Made by a program: the position numbers and the translations under genes. The notes below the pieces were generated by a model, which saw only the letters and a list, made by a program, of their open reading frames with translations, did not search any database and was not told the origin of the DNA. Positions 16,809 to 24,878 of a stretch of DNA of 64,000 bases are shown piece after piece. The DNA comes from an uncultured Collinsella sp. (lineage in GTDB: Bacteria; Actinomycetota; Coriobacteriia; Coriobacteriales; Coriobacteriaceae). Every line of letters starts with the position of its first letter. Positions within the stretch are counted from its first letter, which is position 1. The stretch is from positions 6,670-70,669 of the forward strand of contig CAKTWK010000008.1 in NCBI GenBank assembly GCA_934630735.1. The letters run 5' to 3'.

Positions 16809-17909
16809 TTACTCATCCATGAGATAGTAGTGGCCCAGCGCGTCGGCACCCAGGATGGCGTTTGCGACCATCTCGGGCGTCACCTCAAACGGCATGTTGC
16901 ACATGGTGTCATCGGGCGCGCAGGCGGCCTCGGCAACAATCATGGCCTGCTCGCGCGTAAGCTCGGCAACGCCAAGTTCCTTCATCGTGACCGGCAGGCC
17001 CAGCTCAATGCAGAAGCCCAAGACTTCCTCGAGTTTCTCAGTCGGAGCATCCTCGAGCACCAGCTGGACGATAGTGCCAAAGGCGACCTTCTCGCCGTGA
17101 TACATGCCGTGACACTCGGGCAGCATCGTCAGACCATTGTGGATGGCATGAGCAGCAGCAAGGCCCGAGCTCTCAAAGCCAATGCCCGAAAGCAGCGTGT
17201 TGGCCTCGATGATATGCTCGACGGCAGGCGTCAGCGCACCCTTCTCCAGCGCGACCTTGGCCTTGACGCCATCGGCCATAAGCGTCTCGTAGCAGAGCTT
17301 GGCGAGCGCAAGGCCGGCCATTCCGCCCTTGCCGCCAGCGCAAGTGCCGCCGTCGGCATCGTGCGTCGCCTGGGCCTCAAAGTAGGTTGCGAGCGCATCG
17401 CCCATACCGGAAACCGTCAGGCGCACCGGGCTCGCCGCGATAACCGTCGTATCCATCAGGACAATGTTGGGGTTTGCCTTAAGGAAGAGATATTTATCGA
17501 ACTGGCCGTCGTCGGTGTAGAGCACCGAAAGTGCCGAGCACGGTGCATCGGTCGAGGCGATGGTGGGGCAAATGATAACCGGGGACTCCAGGTAATAGGC
17601 GACGGCCTTCGCGGTATCGAGGATCTTGCCGCCACCGACGCCGACGATGATGTCGCAACCGTTGTCGCGAGCGAGCGCAACCAGACGATCGACCTCGCCC
17701 TTGGAGCACTCGCCGTTAAAGTCCTCAAACAGCAGCTCGGCCTTAGCCTCGGCAAAACCGCCCTCGATCTTGGTGCCGACGCGCTTCTTGCCCGAAGGCG
17801 TCACGATGACGAGGGCCTTAGCGCCGAGCGGCTCGACATAGGAGCCGAGCTTAGCCAACTCGTCCGGGCCCTGGATGTACTTGCTGGGGCTATTGAAGAT
17901 TGCAGCCAT
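16809..17909 (-). CDS. gldA: Glycerol dehydrogenase
   Basis: 366 aa, the usual length for GldA. It catalyses NAD-dependent oxidation of glycerol to dihydroxyacetone, or the reverse under fermentation. The NAD-binding motif IIVGVGGGKILDTAKA is near residues 90-105. Metal ligands are Asp in GMGDALATYFEA, His in AAHAIHNGLT and His in YHGEKVAFG. The start of helix SPSKYIQGPDEL near residue 8 is typical of the family. A terminator follows at 16761-16794 and another upstream gene ends before it, so it is probably monocistronic. Confidence 0.93.
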   Translation of the reverse strand: MAAIFNSPSKYIQGPDELAKLGSYVEPLGAKALVIVTPSGKKRVGTKIEGGFAEAKAELLFEDFNGECSKGEVDRLVALARDNGCDIIVGVGGGKILDTAKAVAYYLESPVIICPTIASTDAPCSALSVLYTDDGQFDKYLFLKANPNIVLMDTTVIAASPVRLTVSGMGDALATYFEAQATHDADGGTCAGGKGGMAGLALAKLCYETLMADGVKAKVALEKGALTPAVEHIIEANTLLSGIGFESSGLAAAHAIHNGLTMLPECHGMYHGEKVAFGTIVQLVLEDAPTEKLEEVLGFCIELGLPVTMKELGVAELTREQAMIVAEAACAPDDTMCNMPFEVTPEMVANAILGADALGHYYLMDE

Positions 17910-17939
17910 TTTTATCCCATTCTCTAATAAGTAAAAAGA

Positions 17940-17973
17940 AAGGGGCTCCGTACGGATACGTGCGGAGCCCCTC
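17940..17973 (-). terminator. Rho-independent terminator of the iron alcohol dehydrogenase
   Basis: Arms GGGGCTCCG (17942-17950) and CGGAGCCCC (17963-17971); the minus-strand transcript continues into TTTCTTTTT. It lies 23 bp beyond the stop at 17994. Confidence 0.88.
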
Positions 17974-17993
17974 GTTACGATAACAAGAGTCGA

Positions 17994-19217
17994 TTAGAAA
18001 TCGATGTCGGTGTCGTAGTAGCAGGCCTTGAGGATCTTCTCGAAGTCGGCAGCCTTGGTCTCACGCGGGTTCTCGGGCGTGCAAGCGTCCTGCTCGGCGT
18101 TCGCGGCGATCTCGGGCAGCTTGGCGAGGAACTCCTCCTCGGAGACCATCTGCGGGTTCTCGGCGTCGACCTTCACGCCACCATTCGCGTAATCCTTGAT
18201 GGACTGCGGAATGTTGAGCTGGTCGTTGAGGTCGCGAATCTTCTGGACGAGCGCAGCGATGAGCTCCTCGTTGGTCTCGCCGGGAAGGTGCAGGATCTCC
18301 TTGGCCACGTAAGCGTAACGCTCGGCAGCACGCGGGTCCTTGGAGTTCCACTGGATGACCTTGCCCAGGTACATGGCGTTAGCAGCACCGTGGATGATGT
18401 GGCCGTTCTCGAAGGCAGCACCGGTCTTGTGAGCCATGGAGTGAACGATGCCGAGCAGGCCCGAGGAGAAGGCGATACCGGCGATGCACTGAGCCTCGTG
18501 CATGTGCTGACGGGCCTCATGGTCGCCAGCATAGGACTTGGGCAGCCACTCGACAATCTCGCGGATGCCGTGCAGAGCGTTGGCGTCGGTGAACATAGAG
18601 GCGAAGGTAGAAACGTAGGCCTCCATGCAGTGGGTCAGAGCATCCATGCCGGTGTGAGCGCACAGCTTGGCGGGCATGGTGTAGGTGAGCTCGGGGTCGA
18701 CGATGGCGACATCAGGGGTGATGTTGAAGTCGGCCAGCGGGTACTTGATGCCCTTGGCGTAGTCGGTAATGACGGAGAACGCAGTGACCTCGGTAGCGGT
18801 ACCGGAGGTAGAGGAGATGGCGCAGAAATGAGCCTTCTGACGCAGCTCGGGGAAGCTGAACGGCTGGATGATGTTATCGAAGGACTCCTCGGGATACTCG
18901 TAGAAGACCCACATGGCCTTAGCGGCATCGATGGGCGAGCCGCCGCCGATAGCAACGATCCAGTCGGGCTCGAAGTCGCGCATAGCGGCTGCGCCCTTCA
19001 TGACCGTCTCGATGGACGGATCGGACTCGACGCCCTCGAACAGCTTGACCTCCATGCCGGCCTCTTTGAGGTCGGCCTCAACGTCCTGCAAGAACCCGCC
19101 ACGGCGCATAGAGCTGCCGCCAGAAACGATGATGGCCTTCTTGCCCTTGAGGTTCTTCACCTCGTGGCGAGCGCCCTCACCAAAGTACAGATCGCGAGGA
19201 TTGGTAAAACGTCCCAT
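17994..19217 (-). CDS. Iron-containing alcohol dehydrogenase (butanol-dehydrogenase-like)
   Basis: 407 aa from ATG 19217, with TTAGGAGG upstream. Group III Fe-ADH. The NAD(P) motif is VAIGGGSPIDAAKAMWV near residues 93-109; the metal site is formed by Asp in VDPELTY...TGMDALTH, and His residues in SMAHKTGAAFENGHIIHG. The domain STSGTATEVTAFSV near 145 is typical of BdhA/YqhD-like enzymes. It probably reduces acetaldehyde or longer aldehydes to alcohols to regenerate NAD(P)+ during fermentation. An inverted repeat sits at its predicted promoter (19252-19283), suggesting redox- or substrate-responsive control. Confidence 0.92.
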   Translation of the reverse strand: MGRFTNPRDLYFGEGARHEVKNLKGKKAIIVSGGSSMRRGGFLQDVEADLKEAGMEVKLFEGVESDPSIETVMKGAAAMRDFEPDWIVAIGGGSPIDAAKAMWVFYEYPEESFDNIIQPFSFPELRQKAHFCAISSTSGTATEVTAFSVITDYAKGIKYPLADFNITPDVAIVDPELTYTMPAKLCAHTGMDALTHCMEAYVSTFASMFTDANALHGIREIVEWLPKSYAGDHEARQHMHEAQCIAGIAFSSGLLGIVHSMAHKTGAAFENGHIIHGAANAMYLGKVIQWNSKDPRAAERYAYVAKEILHLPGETNEELIAALVQKIRDLNDQLNIPQSIKDYANGGVKVDAENPQMVSEEEFLAKLPEIAANAEQDACTPENPRETKAADFEKILKACYYDTDIDF

Positions 19218-19251
19218 ACTGTGCCTCCTAAACAAGCCCCTCTAAGACTTG

Positions 19252-19283
19252 CGTATATAACGGAGCACCCGATTGGCTCCGTT
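19252..19283 (-). promoter_or_regulatory. Inverted repeat beside a TATATA box upstream of the alcohol dehydrogenase
   Basis: Perfect 8-bp arms AACGGAGC (19259-19266) and GCTCCGTT (19276-19283) lie directly upstream, in the minus direction, of TATATA (19253-19258), about 35 bp before the ATG. A repeat between the -35 and -10 areas is a typical operator position. The regulator is unknown. Confidence 0.5.
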
Positions 19284-19721
19284 AGGACCTAATTTGCGCA
19301 CCGCCGGCGATGACGGCGCACGATGTCTAAACGTCTCGACGCTCGGACATGCATTATTCTACCGTTCGGATTGGCTATTTATTCATCTAAAGCTGCCAAT
19401 GATGAAACGTTTTTTCTATCCCTGAAAACCCTTGCGCGGCATTTATTGTCCCAAGCTGGGCAAACGTTTTATCAAGGCTGGCCACGCATCCCGGATAGGG
19501 CTGCATCCATCCAAAATGCACGCCGTTCGCCGCCCAGAATCGACCGTTTGCGGCATCGTGATACCACTCGGCCCTCCGGCGCGCTGACGCCCGTAAGACA
19601 TGCGCCTTCGTGGTGCAAAGGTGCATGTCCAAGCGTGACGCCCCCCGGTGCGCCACATGCGGGTAAACTAAGACGTTATATATAGAGACATTTGAACCCT
19701 AACCGCAGCAAAGGAGGCCCC
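19284..19721. other. Intergenic region between divergent adh and the TPR-like operon
   Basis: No gene is supported here. It holds the upstream regions of two divergent transcripts. Near the right end TTATATATAGAG (19677-19688) is a good -10-like element for the gene starting at 19722. A GCGCACCGCC...GGCGCAC imperfect repeat lies near 19297-19322. Confidence 0.5.
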
Positions 19722-20798
19722 ATGGCATTCGATCCCATTCAAGAGGATTGCCATCGCCTCGTTCTTGAGGCCTTGCGCCGCGACAATATCCCGCTCACCG
19801 ACGGTGCCGCCGTAGAGCGTCTGATGGAACAATTCACCCGCAACCCCGCGCCGCTCATCGTGCACGACCGCGACCGCGCCGGACATCTGATTGCCAAGGT
19901 GGTCGAGGCTGTCGACTATCGCATTCCCTTTATCCCTGACGATACCCAGGCAGAGCAAGAAGAGACCGCAGCCGAGAACATGCTCCGCGAGGCAGCCGAG
20001 CTCGATCCGGCCAACTGGGATGCCCAGCGCATGCTATGCGCCCTCACCGCCAACTCCAACGAGGAGTACGTACAGTACTTAGTATCCAAGTGCGATGAAG
20101 TCGAGCACGACCTGGCACTCAAGATCGCCTCGGCGCAGGACCCCTATGAGCGCGAGGCCGCAGGCGACCTCATGCGCCGCCCCTACCTGCGCTGGCTTGC
20201 CGCTCTTGCATCGCGCGCCCTCATTAGCGGACGTTATCGCATGTCGTTGGAGGCAGCGAATCGCAGCTTGGACTTTGCGCCCAACGACCCCGCCGGCGTC
20301 CGCCACACCGCGATGCTCGCCATGGCAAAGCTCGAATACCCCGCCGAGGAGCTCAAGCGATTTCGCTCTGCCCACTCCGTACCCTATCTCGCCAACACGC
20401 CGCTGCGCCGCCGCCCCAAGGACGCGGAGCGCGACTTGGACCCGTGGACGCTCATTGCGCTGATGAGCGCTGCCTGGCGCGAGCTGGACTACGAGGGCGC
20501 CGAGCACTACCTGCGTATCCTTGCGCACTCGTGCCCGCACGCGGCCGAGGCGCTCTACTTTCAAACCGAGTTTCCCGATGGCGTCTATGCCCGCGTCAAC
20601 GTGGGTCCTGGCTCCACCGACGAGCTCGTCCTTGCACTGTCCGAGGCGACGCCGGTACTGCAGGAGGGCCTGGGCGCTCCCGACAACGCCAGCTTTGCCG
20701 CCTGGGTCGCCACCAACGACATCGTGCGCTCCCAGATCGACGAGCGCATCCTGCGGGCGGCCGAGCAAGGCCTGCCGTTTAAGGGAGGAGACCTCTAA
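19722..20798 (+). CDS. TPR-like repeat protein of unknown function (first of tandem pair)
   Basis: 358 aa from ATG 19722, which has AAAGGAGG upstream. It is helical throughout. Degenerate TPR-like helix pairs are visible, for example ALASRALISGRYRMSLEAAN followed by RSLDFAPNDPAGVRHTAML, and SAAWRELDYEGAEHYLRILA. There is no signal peptide or enzyme motif. It overlaps the next gene by one base (TAATG), and the two look like paralogs of similar length and layout. The murT-gatD gene follows 45 bp later, so a link with cell-wall synthesis is possible but unproven. Likely a cytoplasmic protein-protein interaction scaffold. Confidence 0.75.
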   Translation: MAFDPIQEDCHRLVLEALRRDNIPLTDGAAVERLMEQFTRNPAPLIVHDRDRAGHLIAKVVEAVDYRIPFIPDDTQAEQEETAAENMLREAAELDPANWDAQRMLCALTANSNEEYVQYLVSKCDEVEHDLALKIASAQDPYEREAAGDLMRRPYLRWLAALASRALISGRYRMSLEAANRSLDFAPNDPAGVRHTAMLAMAKLEYPAEELKRFRSAHSVPYLANTPLRRRPKDAERDLDPWTLIALMSAAWRELDYEGAEHYLRILAHSCPHAAEALYFQTEFPDGVYARVNVGPGSTDELVLALSEATPVLQEGLGAPDNASFAAWVATNDIVRSQIDERILRAAEQGLPFKGGDL

Positions 20799-21841
20799 TG
20801 GATCCGAGCGTCTACATCCCCGCCTACTTGGAGCGCACCTATCTGGCGTCGCACCCCGAGCTCACCGATGCAGCACGCGAGCTTGTCCATAACGACATCA
20901 GCGCGAATCCTCACAAGTATGCGCAGACCGAGCATGCCCAGGCGCTGCTGTCCTATGCCGGTGTTCATCGTCACCTGCTCGACGAGCTCCATCGCATCGA
21001 GGACATGGGCAGCGACGAGGAGTTCGAGCAGACGCGCAATCGCCTGTTCGACGACATGCGCGATGAGCTGCTCAAGATCGTCCGCGTCGATGCACTGGCC
21101 GTCGATGCCCAACTGCTCGCCATCATTTTGGCGGACACGCCCGTCGACGCCTGTCTGGGCGACCTGATGAAGCTCGAGGCGACCACGGCCGATTACCTGC
21201 AGCGAAGCGTGCCCGGGTTCGACATGGAGGCCCCGCACTACTGGGCCAACAAGGTGCTGGCAGACGGCGTGACGGCGGCCGATCTCACCATAAGCGAGCC
21301 GGCGCTTATCGGGTGGCTCCACACGCTCGAGGCCATCTCGCAGCTGTGCATGGCGAGCGCCCGCTACCGTGCTGCCGCCAACTATGCTCGCCGCGTTCTT
21401 AAGGCGGAAGGCTATCCCACCCGAGCTGCCGGCACCGTGTTGCTCGCCCTCGCTCGCCTGGAAGACCAGAACGGCTTTTTTGCCCTGGCTCACCAGCTCG
21501 AGGAACAGGTGGGGGCCGATGCACTCGAGAACTCCCCCTGGTACCTGCTCGCCCGCACGATCCTCTTGTTCAAAACGAACAAGATGCGTCCGGCGGTGCG
21601 TGCACTGCGTGAGTTCGCTAACCGCTGCGAGGGCGGTGCGTTCTTCTTACTGAATCCCATGTACCAGACACCGTACCTTCCCTGCCGGCCCGAGCCACGC
21701 GATCCCTGGGATCTTTCGCACCAGGCCGTTTGGGAAGCGGACGGTATTATCTCGGACACTCCCGACTTTGCCCCCTGGGCCAATGCCTGCGAAGACGTGT
21801 CGCAGCTTGCCCAGGAATTTGCGCGCCGCTACGGATTTTAG
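20798..21841 (+). CDS. TPR-like repeat protein of unknown function (second of tandem pair)
   Basis: 347 aa; ATG overlaps the previous stop by one base, so translation is coupled. The segments AISQLCMASARYRAAANYAR and RVLKAEGYPTRAAGTVLLAL align by eye with the TPR-like segments of the previous protein, and WYLLARTILLFKTNKMRPAV matches its third repeat. The C-terminus has a distinctive LPCRPEPRDPWDLSHQAVW stretch. No membrane segment or catalytic motif is seen. Probably partners with the upstream paralog; function unknown. Confidence 0.75.
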   Translation: MDPSVYIPAYLERTYLASHPELTDAARELVHNDISANPHKYAQTEHAQALLSYAGVHRHLLDELHRIEDMGSDEEFEQTRNRLFDDMRDELLKIVRVDALAVDAQLLAIILADTPVDACLGDLMKLEATTADYLQRSVPGFDMEAPHYWANKVLADGVTAADLTISEPALIGWLHTLEAISQLCMASARYRAAANYARRVLKAEGYPTRAAGTVLLALARLEDQNGFFALAHQLEEQVGADALENSPWYLLARTILLFKTNKMRPAVRALREFANRCEGGAFFLLNPMYQTPYLPCRPEPRDPWDLSHQAVWEADGIISDTPDFAPWANACEDVSQLAQEFARRYGF

Positions 21842-21886
21842 TGACGCACTCGACCCGACCATGTCGTTTACGTTAGGAACGGTTTC

Positions 21887-24064
21887 ATGAATCTCCGCTC
21901 ATCTCTTGCCTGCACCTCGAGCGATATCGCTCGCTGGGGACTGCGCTCCGTCCTCAAGCGCCAGGGCGGCGTGCTTCCCGGACGCATCGCCATGAAAATC
22001 AACCCCTATCTGCTGAGCGACCTGGCGAGTCTTGTCGACCGCAGCGTGGTGATTACCGGCACCAACGGTAAGACCACCACTTCGAACCTGATCGCCGACG
22101 CCGTTGCCGCCAGCGGCGCCACCGTGGTATGCAACCGCGCCGGCAACAACATGGAGCCGGGCGTGGTGGGCGCCCTGCTCGAGGCGCGCAGCGGCCTCAA
22201 GCGTGCCGGCAACGGCAAGCGCGTGGGCGTTTTTGAATGCGATGAGCTCTACACGGTGCGCGTCCTGCCCAAGCTCAAGCCGGCGTACTTCGTGCTGCTC
22301 AACCTGTTCCGTGACCAGCTGGATCGCTATGGCGAGATCGATCACACCCAGGAGGTCATCGCCCACGCGTTGGAGCTTTCGCCGGCAACGACACTCATCT
22401 ATAACGCCGACGACCCGCTGTGCGCCTCGATTGCCGCGCGCGTTCCCAACGCGAGTATTGCCTTTGGCATCGATGGCGCCACCAACACCGAGTCTGACCG
22501 CATTAGCGACTCGCGCTTTTGCTCGCAGTGCAACGCCCCGTTGGAGTACGACTACGTACAGTATGGTCAACTCGGCGCCTACCATTGCCCCTCGTGCGGT
22601 TGGGCACGCCCCGCACTGGTCCGCCGCGTAACGAATGTGGAGCTCAGTCGCGATGGCTATGGTTTTGACCTGGTGTTTGGATCTGATTCCAACGCGCCAG
22701 CCGCGCACATCGCCACGCGCTACAACGGCCTGTACATGGTCTACAACGTTGCCGCCGCATTCTTTGCCGCACATGAGTTAGGCGTGGATACGGCGCACTT
22801 GCAGCCCACGCTCGATGCCTACGTGCCTGCCGGCGGACGCATGGGCCGCTGGGATATTGCCAGTCGCGCCGTCGAGGCAAACCTGGCCAAGAATCCCGTG
22901 GGCTTCGATCGACAGATCCAGTCCATTAAGACGGCAGGCGGCAGGCTCTGCGCTTTCTTCCTGAACGACAACAGTGCCGACGGCCACGATGTCTCCTGGA
23001 TCTACGACGTCGACTTCGAGCGCATCGCCGATACCCCAGGGCTTGTCGCCTTTGCCGGCGGCACGCGTGCACACGATATGCAGGTGCGTCTCAAGTACGC
23101 CGGCATCAATGCCGCCATTATCTCGGACGTCGCGCAGGCAATTGGCGCCGTGGCAGACGAGGCCGCCGATGACACCTTCTACGCCGTCGCTAACTACACG
23201 GCCTTCCCGCCGTTAGTCAAGGAGCTCGACGGGCTTAAAGACGACGATGCAAGCTCGATTGTCTCCCACGCCGTAACGCGCGCCGATGGTAGCGCTGTCC
23301 CCACCGATATTGCGCCGGTCGAGCTTTCGCGCCCGTTGCGCATCGTCTACCTGTATCCCGATGCGCTCAACCTCTACGCCGACGGCGGCAACGTTATCGC
23401 GCTCGAACGCCGCTGCGCCTGGCGCGGCATTCCCGTGCGTGTGGACGAAGTCCACATGGGCGAGACGCTCGACCTGACCGATGCCGATATCGTCATGATG
23501 GGTGGCGGCTCCGACCGCGACCAGCTAGCCGTGGCACACGAGCTGCTCGCCCAAAAAGACAAGGTCGCGGCCTATGTTGAGGATGGCGGCTCGCTGCTTG
23601 CCATCTGCGGCGGCTATCAGCTGCTCGGCCGTTCGTACTATATGGGCGAGGATCGCATCGAGGGTCTGGGGGTCATTGCCGCCGAAACCGTACGCGGCTC
23701 CGACCGCCTGATCGGCAACGTAGCCGTCAAGACCGACCTGGCGCCCGAGCCCTTTGTGGGATTCGAGAACCACGGCGGCCGCACCCTGCTCGATACAGCG
23801 GCCACGCCGCTCGGAACGTCCGTCGTCACGGGCACCGGCAACAACGGCGACGATGGCTTTGAGGGCCTCGTCTACAAGGGCGTGATCGGCACGTACCTGC
23901 ACGGGCCGGCGCTGCCCAAAAACCCCGAACTCGCCGACTGGCTGATCGCACACGCCCTCGAGCGCCGCGGCGATGCGCAGGCCACAGCCCTGCTGCCGCT
24001 CAAGCCCCTCGACGACACCTACGAGCACGCCGCCCACGACGCCGCCATGAAGCTCCTCCCCTAA
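21887..24064 (+). CDS. MurT-GatD fusion: lipid II isoglutaminyl synthase
   Basis: 725 aa, combining two proteins that are separate in Staphylococcus aureus (MurT about 437 aa, GatD about 243 aa). It would amidate the D-glutamate of lipid II to D-isoglutamine. Residues 1-460 are MurT: P-loop ITGTNGKTTTS (56-66), ECDELYTV (118-125), the four-cysteine ribbon Cys212/215/234/237 typical of MurT, and the C-terminal DUF1727 part. Residues about 482-725 are the GatD class I glutaminase of the CobB/CobQ type: MMGGGSDRDQ, nucleophile Cys574 in AICGGYQLLG, and His672 in GTYLHGP. The frame is continuous with no frameshift. The start is ATG 21887. A hairpin terminator follows at 24072-24108. Confidence 0.93.
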   Translation: MNLRSSLACTSSDIARWGLRSVLKRQGGVLPGRIAMKINPYLLSDLASLVDRSVVITGTNGKTTTSNLIADAVAASGATVVCNRAGNNMEPGVVGALLEARSGLKRAGNGKRVGVFECDELYTVRVLPKLKPAYFVLLNLFRDQLDRYGEIDHTQEVIAHALELSPATTLIYNADDPLCASIAARVPNASIAFGIDGATNTESDRISDSRFCSQCNAPLEYDYVQYGQLGAYHCPSCGWARPALVRRVTNVELSRDGYGFDLVFGSDSNAPAAHIATRYNGLYMVYNVAAAFFAAHELGVDTAHLQPTLDAYVPAGGRMGRWDIASRAVEANLAKNPVGFDRQIQSIKTAGGRLCAFFLNDNSADGHDVSWIYDVDFERIADTPGLVAFAGGTRAHDMQVRLKYAGINAAIISDVAQAIGAVADEAADDTFYAVANYTAFPPLVKELDGLKDDDASSIVSHAVTRADGSAVPTDIAPVELSRPLRIVYLYPDALNLYADGGNVIALERRCAWRGIPVRVDEVHMGETLDLTDADIVMMGGGSDRDQLAVAHELLAQKDKVAAYVEDGGSLLAICGGYQLLGRSYYMGEDRIEGLGVIAAETVRGSDRLIGNVAVKTDLAPEPFVGFENHGGRTLLDTAATPLGTSVVTGTGNNGDDGFEGLVYKGVIGTYLHGPALPKNPELADWLIAHALERRGDAQATALLPLKPLDDTYEHAAHDAAMKLLP

Positions 24065-24071
24065 CACCTCG

Positions 24072-24108
24072 CCACCACAAAGGGGACAGGTACCTTTGTG
24101 GTGGTTTT
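24072..24108 (+). terminator. Hairpin terminator after murT-gatD
   Basis: Perfect 12-bp arms CCACCACAAAGG (24072-24083) and CCTTTGTGGTGG (24093-24104) followed by TTTTCC. The loop GGGACAGGTA places it in the dispersed CAAAGG...ACAGG repeat family. Confidence 0.85.
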
Positions 24109-24164
24109 CCAGTTTGCCAACGATATACGCGCCGACAAAAAAGTCTGCTATACTCTTTCCCGCT

Positions 24165-24241
24165 GTCCCCATCGTCTAGCGGCCAAGGACGCCACCCTTT
24201 CAAGGTGGATATCGCGGGTTCGAATCCCGCTGGGGGCACCA
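24165..24241 (+). tRNA. tRNA-Glu (anticodon TTC)
   Basis: Acceptor stem GTCCCCA (24165-24171) pairs with TGGGGGC (24231-24237); the discriminator A and encoded CCA end at 24241. The anticodon loop CTTTCAA gives TTC between CCACC and GGTGG stems, and the T-arm is GCGGGTTCGAATCCCGC. A terminator follows. Confidence 0.97.
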
Positions 24242-24501
24242 TTTAAACTGAGAAGCCCGTTGCCCTCGCGGTAACGGGCTTTTTGCTGCCGATATGCCGG
24301 GATTCGAACCCGACAGGGTGCAGAGCTGAGGAAACGCGTAAGCGTTTTCCAGCGCAGCACGCAAGGAGCGGAGCGACGCAGCGAAAGCGGGCGGCGCCAG
24401 CCGCACGTGGACATCCCGCTGGGGGCACCACAGAATCTGAGAAGCCCGTTGCCCTCGCGGCGGCGGGTTTTTTGCTACCCATACGCCGGGATTCGAACCC
24501 C
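24224..24501. repeat. 189-bp tandem repeat copying the tRNA-Glu 3' end and terminator
   Basis: The last 18 nt of the tRNA (ATCCCGCTGGGGGCACCA, 24224-24241) recur exactly at 24413-24430, followed by the same CTGAGAAGCCCGTTGCCCTC terminator segment. Each unit also has an inverted copy of the T-arm, CGGGATTCGAACCC, at 24298-24312 and 24487-24501; both pairs are offset by exactly 189 bp. The spacer holds AAACGCGTAAGCGTTTTC. The layout resembles the E. coli tyrT rtT repeats, which also carry about 19 nt of tRNA 3' end. A similar unit follows ssrA in this window. Confidence 0.85.
24254..24284 (+). terminator. Rho-independent terminator of tRNA-Glu
   Basis: AGCCCGTT (24254-24261) pairs with AACGGGCT (24273-24280), followed by TTTTT. 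A diverged second copy lies at 24443-24472 in the duplicated unit. Confidence 0.88.
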
Positions 24502-24535
24502 GAAGGCATAAAATCACACTGTCATCCAAGGGCCC

Positions 24536-24754
24536 GTGGGCAAAAAATAGCAAATATGAGTACTGTTACCAATTTAGTAACAGCGATTTCATGCCATCAG
24601 AAGGCAATTTGGACGCCAGACGTCCTACGGCGGAGGAATTGCAGGCGTTTATCAGCTAAGTACTTGGACATATGTTGCGTAATACTGCATCTTTTGCAAA
24701 AAGATAATGCTACAGGGCTTGTGACAGTACTCATATTTGACGTTTTTTGCCCAC
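24536..24754. mobile_element. MITE-like element with 34-bp terminal inverted repeats
   Basis: The left end 24536-24569 begins GTGGGCAAAAAA and contains CAAATATGAGTACTGT; the right end 24721-24754 is its reverse complement at 30 of 34 positions. The 219-bp element has no transposase frame and is AT-rich compared with the flanks. Long, near-matching terminal repeats around a short non-coding centre define a miniature inverted-repeat element or a non-autonomous insertion sequence. No clear target-site duplication is visible. The ends could also form a stem in RNA. Confidence 0.65.
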
Positions 24755-24813
24755 AGCCCCTCGCGGCATTGCCAAATCGACCATTAACCAATCTGAGCCG
24801 ATTAAATAATCCA

Positions 24814-24849
24814 CAAAAAGCCGGGGCCCGCGCGATGCGGACCCCGGCT
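24814..24849 (-). terminator. Rho-independent terminator of glutamine synthetase III
   Basis: Arms AGCCGGGG...CCGC and GCGG...CCCCGGCT around GCGAT; the minus-strand transcript ends in TTTTTGTGG. It lies 30 bp past the stop at 24879. Confidence 0.88.
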
Positions 24850-24878
24850 CAATACCGTGACGATATGTCAGTTACGTT

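Noticed and set aside
24298..24501. Additional minus-strand tRNA suggested by GGTTCGAATCC
   Set aside because: Only the T-arm is present; no acceptor, D-arm or anticodon arm can be folded around it.
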